This document shows, piece after piece, positions 23,811-31,936 of a stretch of DNA of 64,000 bases. The notes beneath the pieces are model-generated. The model searched no databases, had not been told where the DNA came from, and saw only the letters and a list, made by a program, of their open reading frames with translations. Each line of letters begins with the position of its first letter. The first letter of the stretch is position 1. Made by a program: the position numbers and the translations under genes. Origin of the DNA: Mycolicibacterium sp. S2-37 (lineage in GTDB: Bacteria; Actinomycetota; Actinomycetes; Mycobacteriales; Mycobacteriaceae); assembly GCF_017352375.1 (NCBI RefSeq), contig NZ_JAFEVR010000014.1:186001-250000 (forward strand). Direction: 5' to 3'.

Positions 23811-24416
23811 GTGGCGACGGCCTGCGCCGTCGTCGGCGGCGCGGTGCTGGTGGTCCTGGCCTGGACCGGTACGCGGTCCGCCGGCGCCGGGTGGGCGGCA
23901 CTGATCTATGTCATGGCCATCGTCGCCATGTTCGGTGTGAGCGCCACCTACCACCGGGTGCGCTGGACGTCGCCGGGCGCACACAAGTGGATGATGCGTG
24001 CCGATCACTCGTTGATCTTCGTGTTCATCGCGGCCACGTATACGCCGCTCGCGGTGCTGGCGATGCCGCCGCACACCGGGGCGCTGGTGCTGACCATCGT
24101 GTGGTCGGGTGCCGGCGCCGGTGTGGTCCTGAAAGTGCTCTGGCCGACGGGGCCGCGATGGGTGGGCGTACCGCTGTACCTCCTGCTCGGCTACGTGGCG
24201 ATCTGGTTCGCCGACACATTGCTGCTGGGCGCGGGCGCCCTGGTGGTCGCGCTGCTGATCGCCGGCGCGGTCCTCTACAACCTCGGTGCCATCTGTTACG
24301 GCACGCGCTGGCCGAACCCGTGGCCCGACCACTTCGGGCACCACGAGATCTTCCATGCCTTCACGGCCGCCGCGGCGATCTGCCATTTCGCCGCGATCTG
24401 GCTGGTCATCCGGTAG
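23811..24416 (+). CDS. Hemolysin III / PAQR-like membrane protein; start uncertain
   Basis: Integral membrane protein of the hemolysin III (YqfA/PAQR) family with about seven hydrophobic segments and the family signatures FGVSATYHRVRW, MMRADHSLIFVFIAATYTP and the C-terminal GHHEIFHAFTAAAAICHF, whose Ser/His/Asp residues are thought to bind zinc. The first in-frame start codon I find is GTG 23811, giving 201 aa. The reading frame is open upstream to at least 23680 and the residues just before (PPRARGWIHV) look like the conserved start of the domain, so the real start is probably earlier, at a non-standard codon, or a base is in error. Tail overlaps the convergent DedA gene by 11 bp. Confidence 0.8.
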   Translation: MATACAVVGGAVLVVLAWTGTRSAGAGWAALIYVMAIVAMFGVSATYHRVRWTSPGAHKWMMRADHSLIFVFIAATYTPLAVLAMPPHTGALVLTIVWSGAGAGVVLKVLWPTGPRWVGVPLYLLLGYVAIWFADTLLLGAGALVVALLIAGAVLYNLGAICYGTRWPNPWPDHFGHHEIFHAFTAAAAICHFAAIWLVIR

Positions 24417-25050
24417 TCGAGGATTTGCGCCGCCGCATCAACCACACCGCGGCCAGCACTGCGACCAGCCCGAAGACGATGTACTGGTAGCGCGACGCCC
24501 ACGACGACACGAGTTCCCAGTTGCCGCCGAGGTGGAAGCCGGCCACCACCAGCAGGCTGTTCCAGGCCGCGCTGCCCAGTGCGGTGAGCGCGACGAAGCG
24601 GGTGATGGGCATGCGGTACATCCCGGCCGGAATCGAGACCAGGCTGCGCACGACGGGAATCATGCGCCCGAACAGCACCGCCTTGGATCCGTGCCGGTGG
24701 AACCACTTCTCGCTCTTGGCGAGGTCGTCGATGGAGAAGAACGGTAACCGCTCGACCAACCGGTGCACCCGCTCACGCCCGAGGGCGGCGCCCACCAGGT
24801 ACAGCACGACCGCGCCCAGAACGGATCCGATGGTGGTCCAGGTGATGGCCTCCCACAGCGACATCTCGCCGCGAGCGGCGGCGAATCCGGTCAACGGCAG
24901 GATGATCTCGCTGGGCAGGGGAGGGAAGATGTTCTCGGCGGCGATCGCTGCTCCCGCGCCGATGCCGCCGAGCCGCTCCATCAACGACACCGCCCAGCCG
25001 GCCACTCCGCCGATCTCCGGGTTGGCGCTCGCGAGTGCGGGGGCATCCAT
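24406..25050 (-). CDS. DedA (SNARE-associated/VTT domain) family membrane protein
   Basis: Membrane protein of 214 aa in the DedA family, whose members are linked to lipid carrier (C55-P) or phospholipid flipping and proton-motive-force upkeep. Family core is clear: the ENIFPPLPSEIILPLTGFAAARG re-entrant segment, GSVLGAVVLYLVGAALGRE, and FGRMIPVVRSLVSIPAGMYRMP with the conserved Arg residues. ATG 25050 is the likely start; the longer frame upstream is Arg-rich and out of character. Last residues RRRKSS are basic, as is common for a cytosolic C-terminus. Divergent from rqlH. Confidence 0.9.
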   Translation of the reverse strand: MDAPALASANPEIGGVAGWAVSLMERLGGIGAGAAIAAENIFPPLPSEIILPLTGFAAARGEMSLWEAITWTTIGSVLGAVVLYLVGAALGRERVHRLVERLPFFSIDDLAKSEKWFHRHGSKAVLFGRMIPVVRSLVSIPAGMYRMPITRFVALTALGSAAWNSLLVVAGFHLGGNWELVSSWASRYQYIVFGLVAVLAAVWLMRRRKSSTTG

Positions 25051-25124
25051 GACATCGACAATAGAGAGCCGCCGCGCTGCGACCCCGGCTGTGGGCTGTC
25101 GGCGCAGGCGGGCACGATGAAGCG

Positions 25125-27236
25125 GTGACCCTTCCCCCGTCGCTTCGCTCGCCCCAGATGACCACCCGTGCGGACGCGCAGCAGATCCTCGAACAGCTGG
25201 CGGGTTCCGGTGCGGTCCTGCGCGACGATCAGTGGACCGCGATCGAGGCACTGGTGGTCGATCGCCGCCAGGCGCTGGTCGTACAGCGCACTGGATGGGG
25301 CAAGTCGGCGGTGTACTTCATCGCGGCCAAGCTGCTGCGCGCTGCAGGCCGCGGCCCGACGGTGATCGTGTCCCCGCTGCTGGCGTTGATGCGCAACCAG
25401 GTCGCGGCGGCCGAGCGGGCCGGTGTGCAGGCGGCGACGATCAACTCCGGCAACGTCGCCGAGTGGGACGACATCCACGGACGGGTCCAGCAGGGGGAGC
25501 TCGACGTGCTGCTCGTCAGCCCGGAACGGCTGAACAATCCCGACTTTCGCGACAACGTAATGCCCGCGCTGGCCGCCGACGCCGGACTCGTCGTCGTCGA
25601 CGAGGCGCACTGCGTGTCCGACTGGGGGCACGACTTCCGGCCTGACTACCGCCGCATCCGCACCCTCATCGGTGAGTTGGGACACGACGTCCCGGTGCTC
25701 GCCACCACCGCGACCGCCAACGACCGCGTGGTCGAGGACGTGGCCGGTCAACTCGGCGTGGGCGGGCGCGACACGCTCGTGCTGCGCGGCGGGCTGGACC
25801 GGGAGTCACTGCGGCTGTCGGTCGTGAAGGCGGGCAACCCCGCCCAGCGGGCCGCCTGGATCGCCGCACACCTCGGCGAGCTGCCGGGTTCGGGCATCAT
25901 CTACACCCTCACCGTGGCCCAGGCCCACGACATCGCGGCGCTGCTGCGCGAACGCGGGCATACCGTGGCCGCGTACACGGGTTCCACCGATCCGACCGAA
26001 CGCGAGCAGCTCGAATCCGACCTGCTGGCCAACCGCGTCAAGGCGCTCGTCGCGACGTCAGCGCTCGGAATGGGTTTCGACAAACCCGACCTCGGATTCG
26101 TCGTGCACCTCGGTGCGCCGTCGTCGCCGATCGCCTACTACCAACAGGTCGGCCGTGCCGGCCGCGCCACCGCGAGCGCGGACGTCGTGCTGCTGCCCGG
26201 CCGGGAGGACCAGGAAGTCTGGCGGTACTTCGCGTCTGTCGCATTCCCGTCGGAACCGATGGTGCGCAAGGTGATCGGGGCCCTGGAGGTCGACCGCCCA
26301 CAGTCGACGGTGGCGCTCGAGCCGCTCGTGGACCTCAACCGCAGCAGGCTGGAGATGGTGCTCAAGGTGCTCGACGTCGACGGTGCGGTCCGTCGGGTCA
26401 AGGGCGGCTGGCTGAGCACCGGTGCGCCGTGGGTCTACGACGAGGACCGCTATCGGCGCCTCGACGAGGCGCGCCGCCGCGAGCAGCAGGCGATGCTCGA
26501 CTACCAGGACACCACGGGCTGCCGGATGACGTTTCTGCGCGGCCAACTCGACGATCCGGAGCTGCGAGACGGGGAGCGCTGCGGTCGGTGCGACAATTGT
26601 GCCGGGGCTGATTTCACCGCCGATGTCGACGCGGCGGACACCGACGACGTCCGCAGGCAGTTGATGCGGCCGGGTGTGGAGCTCAGTGCCCGCCGGCAGT
26701 GGCCCTCGGGGCTGGCCAAGCTCGGTCTGGATCTCAGTGGGCGCATCGTCGACGGTCCCGCGACGGGTCGGGTCATCGGCCGGCTGACCGATCTGGGCTG
26801 GGGGACGCGGTTGCGGCGACTGCTCGACGAGCCCGACGGCGAGGTGTCCGACGACGTGGTGCGTGCGGCGGTCGACGTGCTGGCCGCATGGAACTGGCAG
26901 ACCCGACCGGTGGCCGTGCTCGGCCTCGACTCGAACACCCGTCCACTGCTGATCCGGTCGCTGACCGAGCGACTGGCCCGACTGGGTCGTCTGGCCGACC
27001 TCGGCACACTGTCCTACCGCCCGGAGCGCCGACCGGTGACCGCCGCAAACTCCGCCTATCGCGTTGCCGGTCTGCATGATTCGTGGGCAACGCCCGACCT
27101 GGGCGACCCCGGGGGGCCGGTGCTGCTGGTGGACGACGTCGCCGACACCGGGTGGACGCTCACCATGGCCGCCCGCGTGGTCCGTGCCGCCGGTGCGCCC
27201 GAGGTGCTGCCCTTCGCGTTGGCATCGGTCAGCTGA
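25125..27236 (+). CDS. rqlH: RecQ-like DNA helicase with C-terminal phosphoribosyltransferase-like domain (RqlH)
   Basis: ATP-dependent 3'-5' DNA helicase/translocase. Order of parts: Walker A RTGWGKSA near residue 54; DEAH box with RecQ extension DEAHCVSDWGHDFRPDY near 158; motif VI QVGRAGRA near 340; zinc-binding cysteines in the TGCRMTF and GERCGRCDNCAG segments (~464-494); then a C-terminal PRTase-like domain ending in the PRPP-loop pattern VLLVDDVADTGWT (~665). This combination defines the mycobacterial RqlH clade described from M. smegmatis (691 aa there, 703 here). GTG 25125 gives the full ORF; ATG 25158 would give 692 residues and fits the known length better. No link to sterol metabolism is visible. 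Confidence 0.92.
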   Translation: MTLPPSLRSPQMTTRADAQQILEQLAGSGAVLRDDQWTAIEALVVDRRQALVVQRTGWGKSAVYFIAAKLLRAAGRGPTVIVSPLLALMRNQVAAAERAGVQAATINSGNVAEWDDIHGRVQQGELDVLLVSPERLNNPDFRDNVMPALAADAGLVVVDEAHCVSDWGHDFRPDYRRIRTLIGELGHDVPVLATTATANDRVVEDVAGQLGVGGRDTLVLRGGLDRESLRLSVVKAGNPAQRAAWIAAHLGELPGSGIIYTLTVAQAHDIAALLRERGHTVAAYTGSTDPTEREQLESDLLANRVKALVATSALGMGFDKPDLGFVVHLGAPSSPIAYYQQVGRAGRATASADVVLLPGREDQEVWRYFASVAFPSEPMVRKVIGALEVDRPQSTVALEPLVDLNRSRLEMVLKVLDVDGAVRRVKGGWLSTGAPWVYDEDRYRRLDEARRREQQAMLDYQDTTGCRMTFLRGQLDDPELRDGERCGRCDNCAGADFTADVDAADTDDVRRQLMRPGVELSARRQWPSGLAKLGLDLSGRIVDGPATGRVIGRLTDLGWGTRLRRLLDEPDGEVSDDVVRAAVDVLAAWNWQTRPVAVLGLDSNTRPLLIRSLTERLARLGRLADLGTLSYRPERRPVTAANSAYRVAGLHDSWATPDLGDPGGPVLLVDDVADTGWTLTMAARVVRAAGAPEVLPFALASVS

Positions 27237-27245
27237 GCGTGGCTC

Positions 27246-27902
27246 TCAGTCGGCCAGCCGTTGCCGGGCCACTTCGGCGGCACCGTTTCCGGTGATGAGC
27301 CAGAGCGTGGCGAGGCCGGTGACGAGTGCCTCGACGGAGATGTCGGCGCGGCCGTCCAGGTAGGCCAGGATCGCATCCGCGGTGCCGCCGACGATGAACG
27401 CCGGCGCAATGGCAGCCAGGGGATCCTTCTCGAGTTCGACGTCGTGCACGGACCGGGCGTGGGCCACCAGGACGGCGGTGAGGCTGTTCATGACGGCGCT
27501 GCGATGTTGATGCAGTGCCGACGAACTCGCGACGCCGCCCAGCAGGATCCTTCCCCGTCGCGGATCACCGACCAGAGCGTGCACCAGCGCCTCCACGGCC
27601 GCCCACGCCTGGACGTCGAGCGGTTCGCCGGCCGTACGAACCAGTGCGGCCGTGGTGTCGGCCCGAACCCGGTCGGCGATGTCGTCGACGGTGGCGGTCG
27701 CGACTTCGTCCAGGTCGGCGAAATTCTCGTAGAAGTAGCGCTTGTTCAGGCCGGCGCCGGAGCACAGTTTGTCGACGGTGGTGGTGCGCCACTCCCCGCC
27801 GGCGATGGCGTCCGTGGCAGCCTCCAGCAGCCGTGCGCGTCGCTGCTGGCGGCGGGCATCAGCGCTCAGCCCGCCATAACTGCGTCGCGGTTTCTCGGCC
27901 AC
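27246..27902 (-). CDS. TetR family transcriptional regulator
   Basis: TetR-type DNA-binding protein, 218 aa from GTG 27902. The HTH is recognisable: RRARLLEAATDAIAGG, then TTTVDKLCSGAGLNKRYFYENFADLDEV (residues ~20-60); the C-terminal ligand domain has no distinct signature. It is not KstR or KstR2, whose sequences differ. Divergent from the unknown-SDR-P450 operon, and the 130-bp gap between them contains two 18-bp palindromes with related arms, the expected layout for a repressor that controls itself and its neighbour. GTG 27902 (VAEKPRRSYGG) was chosen over the upstream start at 27956, which would extend into the operator region. Confidence 0.88.
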   Translation of the reverse strand: MAEKPRRSYGGLSADARRQQRRARLLEAATDAIAGGEWRTTTVDKLCSGAGLNKRYFYENFADLDEVATATVDDIADRVRADTTAALVRTAGEPLDVQAWAAVEALVHALVGDPRRGRILLGGVASSSALHQHRSAVMNSLTAVLVAHARSVHDVELEKDPLAAIAPAFIVGGTADAILAYLDGRADISVEALVTGLATLWLITGNGAAEVARQRLAD

Positions 27903-27966
27903 CGAATGATCGTCGCACCCATGGCGGCGGTCTGACGCCCGCAGTCTTGACAGCACCGCACCATTC

Positions 27967-27984
27967 TGGCACGGTTCGGTACCA
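27967..27984. promoter_or_regulatory. Putative TetR operator O1
   Basis: TGGCACGGTTCGGTACCA, an imperfect palindrome (arms TGGCACGG and CGGTACCA pair at 6 of 8). It begins exactly 25 bp before the stronger copy O2 and lies in the gap between the divergent TetR gene and the 28034 operon. Confidence 0.6.
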
Positions 27985-27991
27985 GATAAAT

Positions 27992-28009
27992 TGGCACGAA
28001 GTCGTGCCA
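27992..28009. promoter_or_regulatory. Putative TetR operator O2
   Basis: TGGCACGAAGTCGTGCCA, a palindrome with perfect eight-base arms and a two-base centre, 24 bp before the GTG at 28034. The left arm repeats that of O1 (TGGCACG), and an outer perfect 11-bp inverted repeat ATTCTGGCACG/CGTGCCAGAAT links O1 and O2. Confidence 0.7.
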
Positions 28010-28033
28010 GAATTCTGAGATGAGGAGACCCTT

Positions 28034-28690
28034 GTGGACACCAGCGCGGCCCCCGGTACTTCGGTACTCACCGAACTACGGGATGTCGCCGGTGAGCGGC
28101 CTGCCGTCGCGCGCCGGCTGATCTGGGCGTACGTCCGGGAGTTGGGCGATCACGCACGCCATGAACAACTGGCCGAACTGTTCGCGCGCGGCGCCGCTCC
28201 CGAGGGTCCGCACGGCGCCATGGAGGGCCTGATCGTGGGCAAGCTGTTCGGCATCCCCGAGGCGCACCTGGCCAATCCGCTGATGAAGATCGATCCCACC
28301 TGGCGCGGTAAGACCTTCGACGTCGAGGCCGGAACCGGGTTCAACCGGCTCAGTCCGCTGGCGAAGTACACCCTGCGCGCGGTGGTACCCCACTACGGCG
28401 GCCTGCATCGGGTCGGACCGGAAGTGCACGGGTTCGGGTTCGACCACTGCATCGACACCGCCGCAGTGGCGCCGTTCAATCAGGTACGGGCCTTGGACTA
28501 CTCGCCCGCGCAGTACCGGAATCCGAGCGTGCGCACCTTCCCGATCAAGCGCACCCGTGACGAGATCGTCGAACTGATTCCCGGTGTGTACCTGGGCCGG
28601 GCGTTGCTGTCGATGCCTGACGGTGAGCGGCGACTGATCGCGTACTTCGCCCTCCGGCACTTCAGCGACGAATGTGGTGGTCGGTCATGA
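28034..28690 (+). CDS. Conserved protein of unknown function, first gene of TetR-controlled operon
   Basis: I do not recognise this protein (218 aa). It has no signal peptide or membrane segment. Visible features are an acidic-basic N-terminus, a helical region (RRLIWAYVRELGDHARHEQLAELFARG), a Gly/Pro-rich centre (MEGLIVGKLFGIPEAHLANPL, then WRGKTFDVEAGTGFNRL) and a C-terminal part rich in aromatic residues ending IPGVYLGRALLSMPDGERRLIAYFAL. The last part resembles lipid- or steroid-handling folds only loosely. GTG 28034 is preceded by GAGGAG (28022-28026 region) and follows operators O1 and O2. The SDR gene overlaps its stop (ATGA), so the two proteins are made together with the P450 and likely act on the same compound. 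Confidence 0.75.
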   Translation: MDTSAAPGTSVLTELRDVAGERPAVARRLIWAYVRELGDHARHEQLAELFARGAAPEGPHGAMEGLIVGKLFGIPEAHLANPLMKIDPTWRGKTFDVEAGTGFNRLSPLAKYTLRAVVPHYGGLHRVGPEVHGFGFDHCIDTAAVAPFNQVRALDYSPAQYRNPSVRTFPIKRTRDEIVELIPGVYLGRALLSMPDGERRLIAYFALRHFSDECGGRS

Positions 28691-29496
28691 TCGACCTGGA
28701 CGGCGCCGTCGCCTGTGTGACCGGCGGGGCCCGGGGTATCGGACGGGCGACTGCCGCAGAACTGGTCCGACGCGGCGCGCGCGTATGGATCGGTGACATC
28801 GACACCGAGGAGGTCGATCGTGCGAGCCGCGAAATAGGTTCACGCGGAATGTATCTCGATGTCACCGACGCGGCCAGTGTGTCGGCCTTCCACCAGGCGG
28901 CCAGCGGTGACGGGCCGCCGGCCATGCTGGTCAACAACGCCGGAATCCAGCTCATGGGCGCATTCACCGATCAACGGGTGGAGCTGTACCACCGCGAGGT
29001 GGCCGTCAACCTGGTTGGCGTCATCAACGGCATGCATGCTTTCCTTCCGGGCATGCTCGACCGCGACCACGGCCACATCGTCAACGTCGCGTCGATGGCG
29101 GCCAAGGTCACCACACCGGGAATCTCGGTCTACAGCGCCACCAAGTACGCCGTCGCCGCGCTGTCGCGAGCTGTTCGCGCCGAGATCGCCTCCAGTGCAG
29201 TCACGTTGAGTACCGTACTTCCCACCGCCGTACATACCGAACTCACCGCCGGGGTCGCGCTGGACTGGCTGCCCACCCGTCAGCCGGAACACATCGCGAC
29301 GGCGATCGCCGACAGCGCGCGACACACTCGCCGTGAGGTCACGGTGCCCCGCTGGCTGGGTGTGGTGGGTCTGCTCGAGGAGGCGGTGCCGGAACCGTTG
29401 CTGCACAGGGTGAAGAGCTTCGTGACCATGGGCCGACCGCCGGGTCACTACGACCCCGCGGCACGACGCGGCTATCTCGATCGCGTGGGCCGGTGA
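28687..29496 (+). CDS. SDR family NAD(P)-dependent oxidoreductase
   Basis: Classical short-chain dehydrogenase/reductase (269 aa). Cofactor motif VTGGARGIGRATAAEL at residues ~11-26, NNAG near residue 84, catalytic Ser in NVASMAAK and the YSATK tetrad pair (Tyr-x3-Lys). The Asp in WIGDIDTEE after the second strand favours NAD(H). The substrate is not evident; in company with a P450 it probably oxidises a hydroxyl made by that enzyme. ATG 28687 overlaps the unknown gene, and its stop overlaps the P450 start (GTGA at 29493). Confidence 0.9.
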   Translation: MIDLDGAVACVTGGARGIGRATAAELVRRGARVWIGDIDTEEVDRASREIGSRGMYLDVTDAASVSAFHQAASGDGPPAMLVNNAGIQLMGAFTDQRVELYHREVAVNLVGVINGMHAFLPGMLDRDHGHIVNVASMAAKVTTPGISVYSATKYAVAALSRAVRAEIASSAVTLSTVLPTAVHTELTAGVALDWLPTRQPEHIATAIADSARHTRREVTVPRWLGVVGLLEEAVPEPLLHRVKSFVTMGRPPGHYDPAARRGYLDRVGR

Positions 29497-30935
29497 CCGT
29501 CTTGAGTCCCGATCCGGTGGCGGCGGCCAGGCATCGGGTGCAGTCGGCGGCAGCCCGCCTGACATCGCGGTATCCCAGCCGCGTGCGGGCGCTGGCCGAC
29601 CCGCCGCCGGGCTCAGGACTCGAACCGGTGCTGGGAGACTACGGATTTCCGGTGCTGGGCCACGTGATGAGCTCGATCGCCGACCCGCTCGACTTCGCGC
29701 GCCGGCGCTATGAGCGCTACGGTCCGGTGTCCTGGGCCGGCGGTGTCGGCTTTCGCGTCGTCCAACTGATGGGGCCCGAGGCGCTGGAGACGGCCTGGAT
29801 CAACAAGGACAAGGCGTTCTCCAGCACCCGCGGCTGGGCGCCGGTGATCGGGCCGTTCTTCCATCGGGGCATCATGCTGCTCGACTTCGACGAGCACCGC
29901 GACCACCGCCGGATCATGCAGCACGCCTTCACCCGCTCCGCCCTCGACGGCTATCTGGAGCTCATGCGTCCCGGGATCGAGAACGCCATCGCGGGCTGGC
30001 CGACCGCGACCGGCTTCCACTTCTATCCCTCGGTCAAGCGCCTGCTGCTCGACCAGGCCGCCGAAGTCTTCGTCGGCGCGCGGCTGGGCGCAGAGTCCGA
30101 CCGTCTGTCTGCCGACTTCCACGACACGGTGTGCGGCGGCCAGGCGCTGATCCGCGCAGACGTGCCCGGCGGCACCTGGGCACGCGGACTGCGCGCGCGG
30201 ACGCGGCTCGAACGCTACTTCGCGGATGCGGTTCCGGCGCGGCGAGCCGGTGACGGCACTGATCTGTTCTCCATGCTCTGCCGTGTCCGCACCGAGGACG
30301 GCGACCGCTTCAGCGACGGCGACATCGTCAACCACATGATCTTTTTGCTGATGGCCGCCCACGACACCAGCGCCATAGCCGTCTCCATGCTGGTCTATGA
30401 ACTCGGCCGGAACATCCAGTGGCAGAACCTGTTGCGAGACGAGGCACTCGCCGACCCGAACGACGAACTCACGATGTCCGACCTGGCGGCCGGGTACCCG
30501 TTGCTCGACGCCGCGTTCAAGGAGGCCCTGCGGATGTACGCCCCGGCCGGCACCCTGTTCCGTCAGGCGATCGCCGACACGGAGGTGGCGGGGCATTTCA
30601 TTCCACGTAAGAGCCAGGTGGCGATCAATGTCTACGCCTCGATGCGGCTGTCCGACTGGTGGCCCGACCCGGATCGCTTCGATCCGGGTCGCTTCCTCGA
30701 AGGCGCCGACCCGAAACCGGTGCACCGCTATGCATTCGCGCCGTTCGGTGGTGGCGTGCACAAGTGCCTCGGCCAGCAGTTCGCCGACATGAACGTCAAG
30801 GTGATCATGCATCACCTGCTGCGGCGCTGTGAGTGGCGCGTGCCCGCCGGCTACGAGCCCCTGCTGAGCTGGGGCACCGGGCCCACACCGGCCGACGGGC
30901 TCCCCATCTCGCTGCGCAGGCGCTCTGCGGGCTGA
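29493..30935 (+). CDS. Cytochrome P450, CYP136-like
   Basis: Cytochrome P450 of 480 aa, longer than the soluble sterol P450s in this window because of an N-terminal extension, and close in sequence style to mycobacterial CYP136 (Rv3059): PPPGSGLEPVLGDYGFPVLGH, VIGPFFHRGIMLLDFDEHRDHRRIMQHAF, and the I-helix MIFLLMAAHDTSA are all CYP136-like. The heme ligand is Cys425 in FGGGVHKCLGQQFADM, and the ExxR (KEALRM) motif is intact. CYP136 has no established substrate. Last gene of the TetR-controlled operon; no ferredoxin gene accompanies it. Confidence 0.9.
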   Translation: MTVLSPDPVAAARHRVQSAAARLTSRYPSRVRALADPPPGSGLEPVLGDYGFPVLGHVMSSIADPLDFARRRYERYGPVSWAGGVGFRVVQLMGPEALETAWINKDKAFSSTRGWAPVIGPFFHRGIMLLDFDEHRDHRRIMQHAFTRSALDGYLELMRPGIENAIAGWPTATGFHFYPSVKRLLLDQAAEVFVGARLGAESDRLSADFHDTVCGGQALIRADVPGGTWARGLRARTRLERYFADAVPARRAGDGTDLFSMLCRVRTEDGDRFSDGDIVNHMIFLLMAAHDTSAIAVSMLVYELGRNIQWQNLLRDEALADPNDELTMSDLAAGYPLLDAAFKEALRMYAPAGTLFRQAIADTEVAGHFIPRKSQVAINVYASMRLSDWWPDPDRFDPGRFLEGADPKPVHRYAFAPFGGGVHKCLGQQFADMNVKVIMHHLLRRCEWRVPAGYEPLLSWGTGPTPADGLPISLRRRSAG

Positions 30936-30942
30936 TGCGTCG

Positions 30943-31857
30943 TCAACCGGGCTTCAGGCCACCGAGCTGGGCGGTCACCGCATCGGCGGTGGACACCAGA
31001 GCGCGGGCCCGCCCGACGATCTCCGCATCGGTCAGCGCGGCCCCGATGTGCATGGAGGCCACCATCACCTGCCGCCGGTAGTGGTCGAATACCGGTGCGG
31101 AGATCACGCTGATATCGAAACGGGCAGTGCGGCGTCGTCCTTCGGAACCGTCCTCATCACGCAGATGGACCCGCTCGCCGATGTCGGACACCAGCTCTCC
31201 CAGCAGCGCGCGCAGTTCGTCGGGCAGCGTCGCCGACATCCCGGCCATCAGCGCGTACAGCCGTCGCCCCCCGGTGGTCAGGCGTTCGACCAGATAGCCG
31301 TCGGCACGGCAGGCCGCGATGACCCGGTTCAGCCGGTCGTCATCGGTGCGCAGCGGCAGGGTCGGCTCCTTGGCCAGCCAGCTGCGAGTGGCCTCGTCGT
31401 CCCACAGCACGAACATGAGCCCGACCGGTGGTGCGAAGGGGTAACTCTGTCCGACCTCCACTCCGGTCCGCACCCCGGTGGGCGCGACGAGGTCCAACAG
31501 GGTGATCCGGTCGTCGATCACGCCCGAGAGCGCGACGGTGACGCCGAACCGGGCCGAGAGCCGGTGGAGTTCCTGCCGAGCTGCGGGGCTGACGCGCAAC
31601 GACTCCTGGGCGCGGTGCCCGAGCGTGATCAGCGACGGTCCCAATCGGTAGGACTTGTCGACCGGATCGCGTACGAGGTATCCGGCCTCGCTGAGCGAGG
31701 TGACGATGCCCAGACACGTGGGCTTGGTCAGTCCGACGCGGCGGGCCAGCTCGGAGACGCCGAAGCGTTCCTCCGGCCGGCCTGCCAAGAAGTCGAGGAT
31801 CGCCACCACCCGATCGGTCGGGGGTGAGGAACGTCCCGAGAACGCCGGATCGGCCAT
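30943..31857 (-). CDS. IclR family transcriptional regulator
   Basis: IclR-type regulator (304 aa). N-terminal winged HTH (DRVVAILDFLAGRPEERFGVSELARRVGLTKPTCLGIVTSL, residues ~15-55) followed by the IclR effector domain (GVTVALSGVIDDRITLLDLV). The C-terminal ~60 residues extend beyond the usual effector domain length. It faces away from the KstR-controlled gene at 31944; a perfect 12-bp palindrome TCCATATATGGA lies 22 bp before its start and is the best candidate operator. It converges with the P450 gene with only seven bases between, so it is not the P450 operon's direct neighbour in transcription. Effector unknown. Confidence 0.9.
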   Translation of the reverse strand: MADPAFSGRSSPPTDRVVAILDFLAGRPEERFGVSELARRVGLTKPTCLGIVTSLSEAGYLVRDPVDKSYRLGPSLITLGHRAQESLRVSPAARQELHRLSARFGVTVALSGVIDDRITLLDLVAPTGVRTGVEVGQSYPFAPPVGLMFVLWDDEATRSWLAKEPTLPLRTDDDRLNRVIAACRADGYLVERLTTGGRRLYALMAGMSATLPDELRALLGELVSDIGERVHLRDEDGSEGRRRTARFDISVISAPVFDHYRRQVMVASMHIGAALTDAEIVGRARALVSTADAVTAQLGGLKPG

Positions 31858-31878
31858 GGCCGCGAGGCTACCGCACGG

Positions 31879-31890
31879 TCCATATATGGA
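31879..31890. promoter_or_regulatory. Perfect palindrome, candidate IclR operator
   Basis: TCCATATATGGA is fully self-complementary and AT-rich in a GC-rich setting. It lies between the IclR start codon (31857) and the -35 of the KstR promoter beginning at 31908, a position where an IclR-type protein could repress itself and influence the sterol operon. Confidence 0.45.
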
Positions 31891-31907
31891 ACGCGCCGAT
31901 CGATATA

Positions 31908-31936
31908 TTGACTCCTGGTAGAACAGGTTCTAGTTT
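31908..31936 (+). promoter_or_regulatory. KstR-controlled promoter of the 31944 operon (box 31919-31932)
   Basis: -35 TTGACT (31908-31913), 17-bp spacer, -10 TAGTTT (31931-31936). The KstR box TAGAACAGGTTCTA (31919-31932) is a perfect match to TnnAACnnGTTnnA and fills the spacer. Seven bases after the -10 comes GTG 31944, so the transcript would start at the codon itself. Confidence 0.8.

Noticed and set aside
27246..27902. TetR gene as a candidate kstR or kstR2
   Set aside because: Sequence differs from both, and the adjacent palindromes (TGGCACG-type) do not resemble KstR or KstR2 operators.
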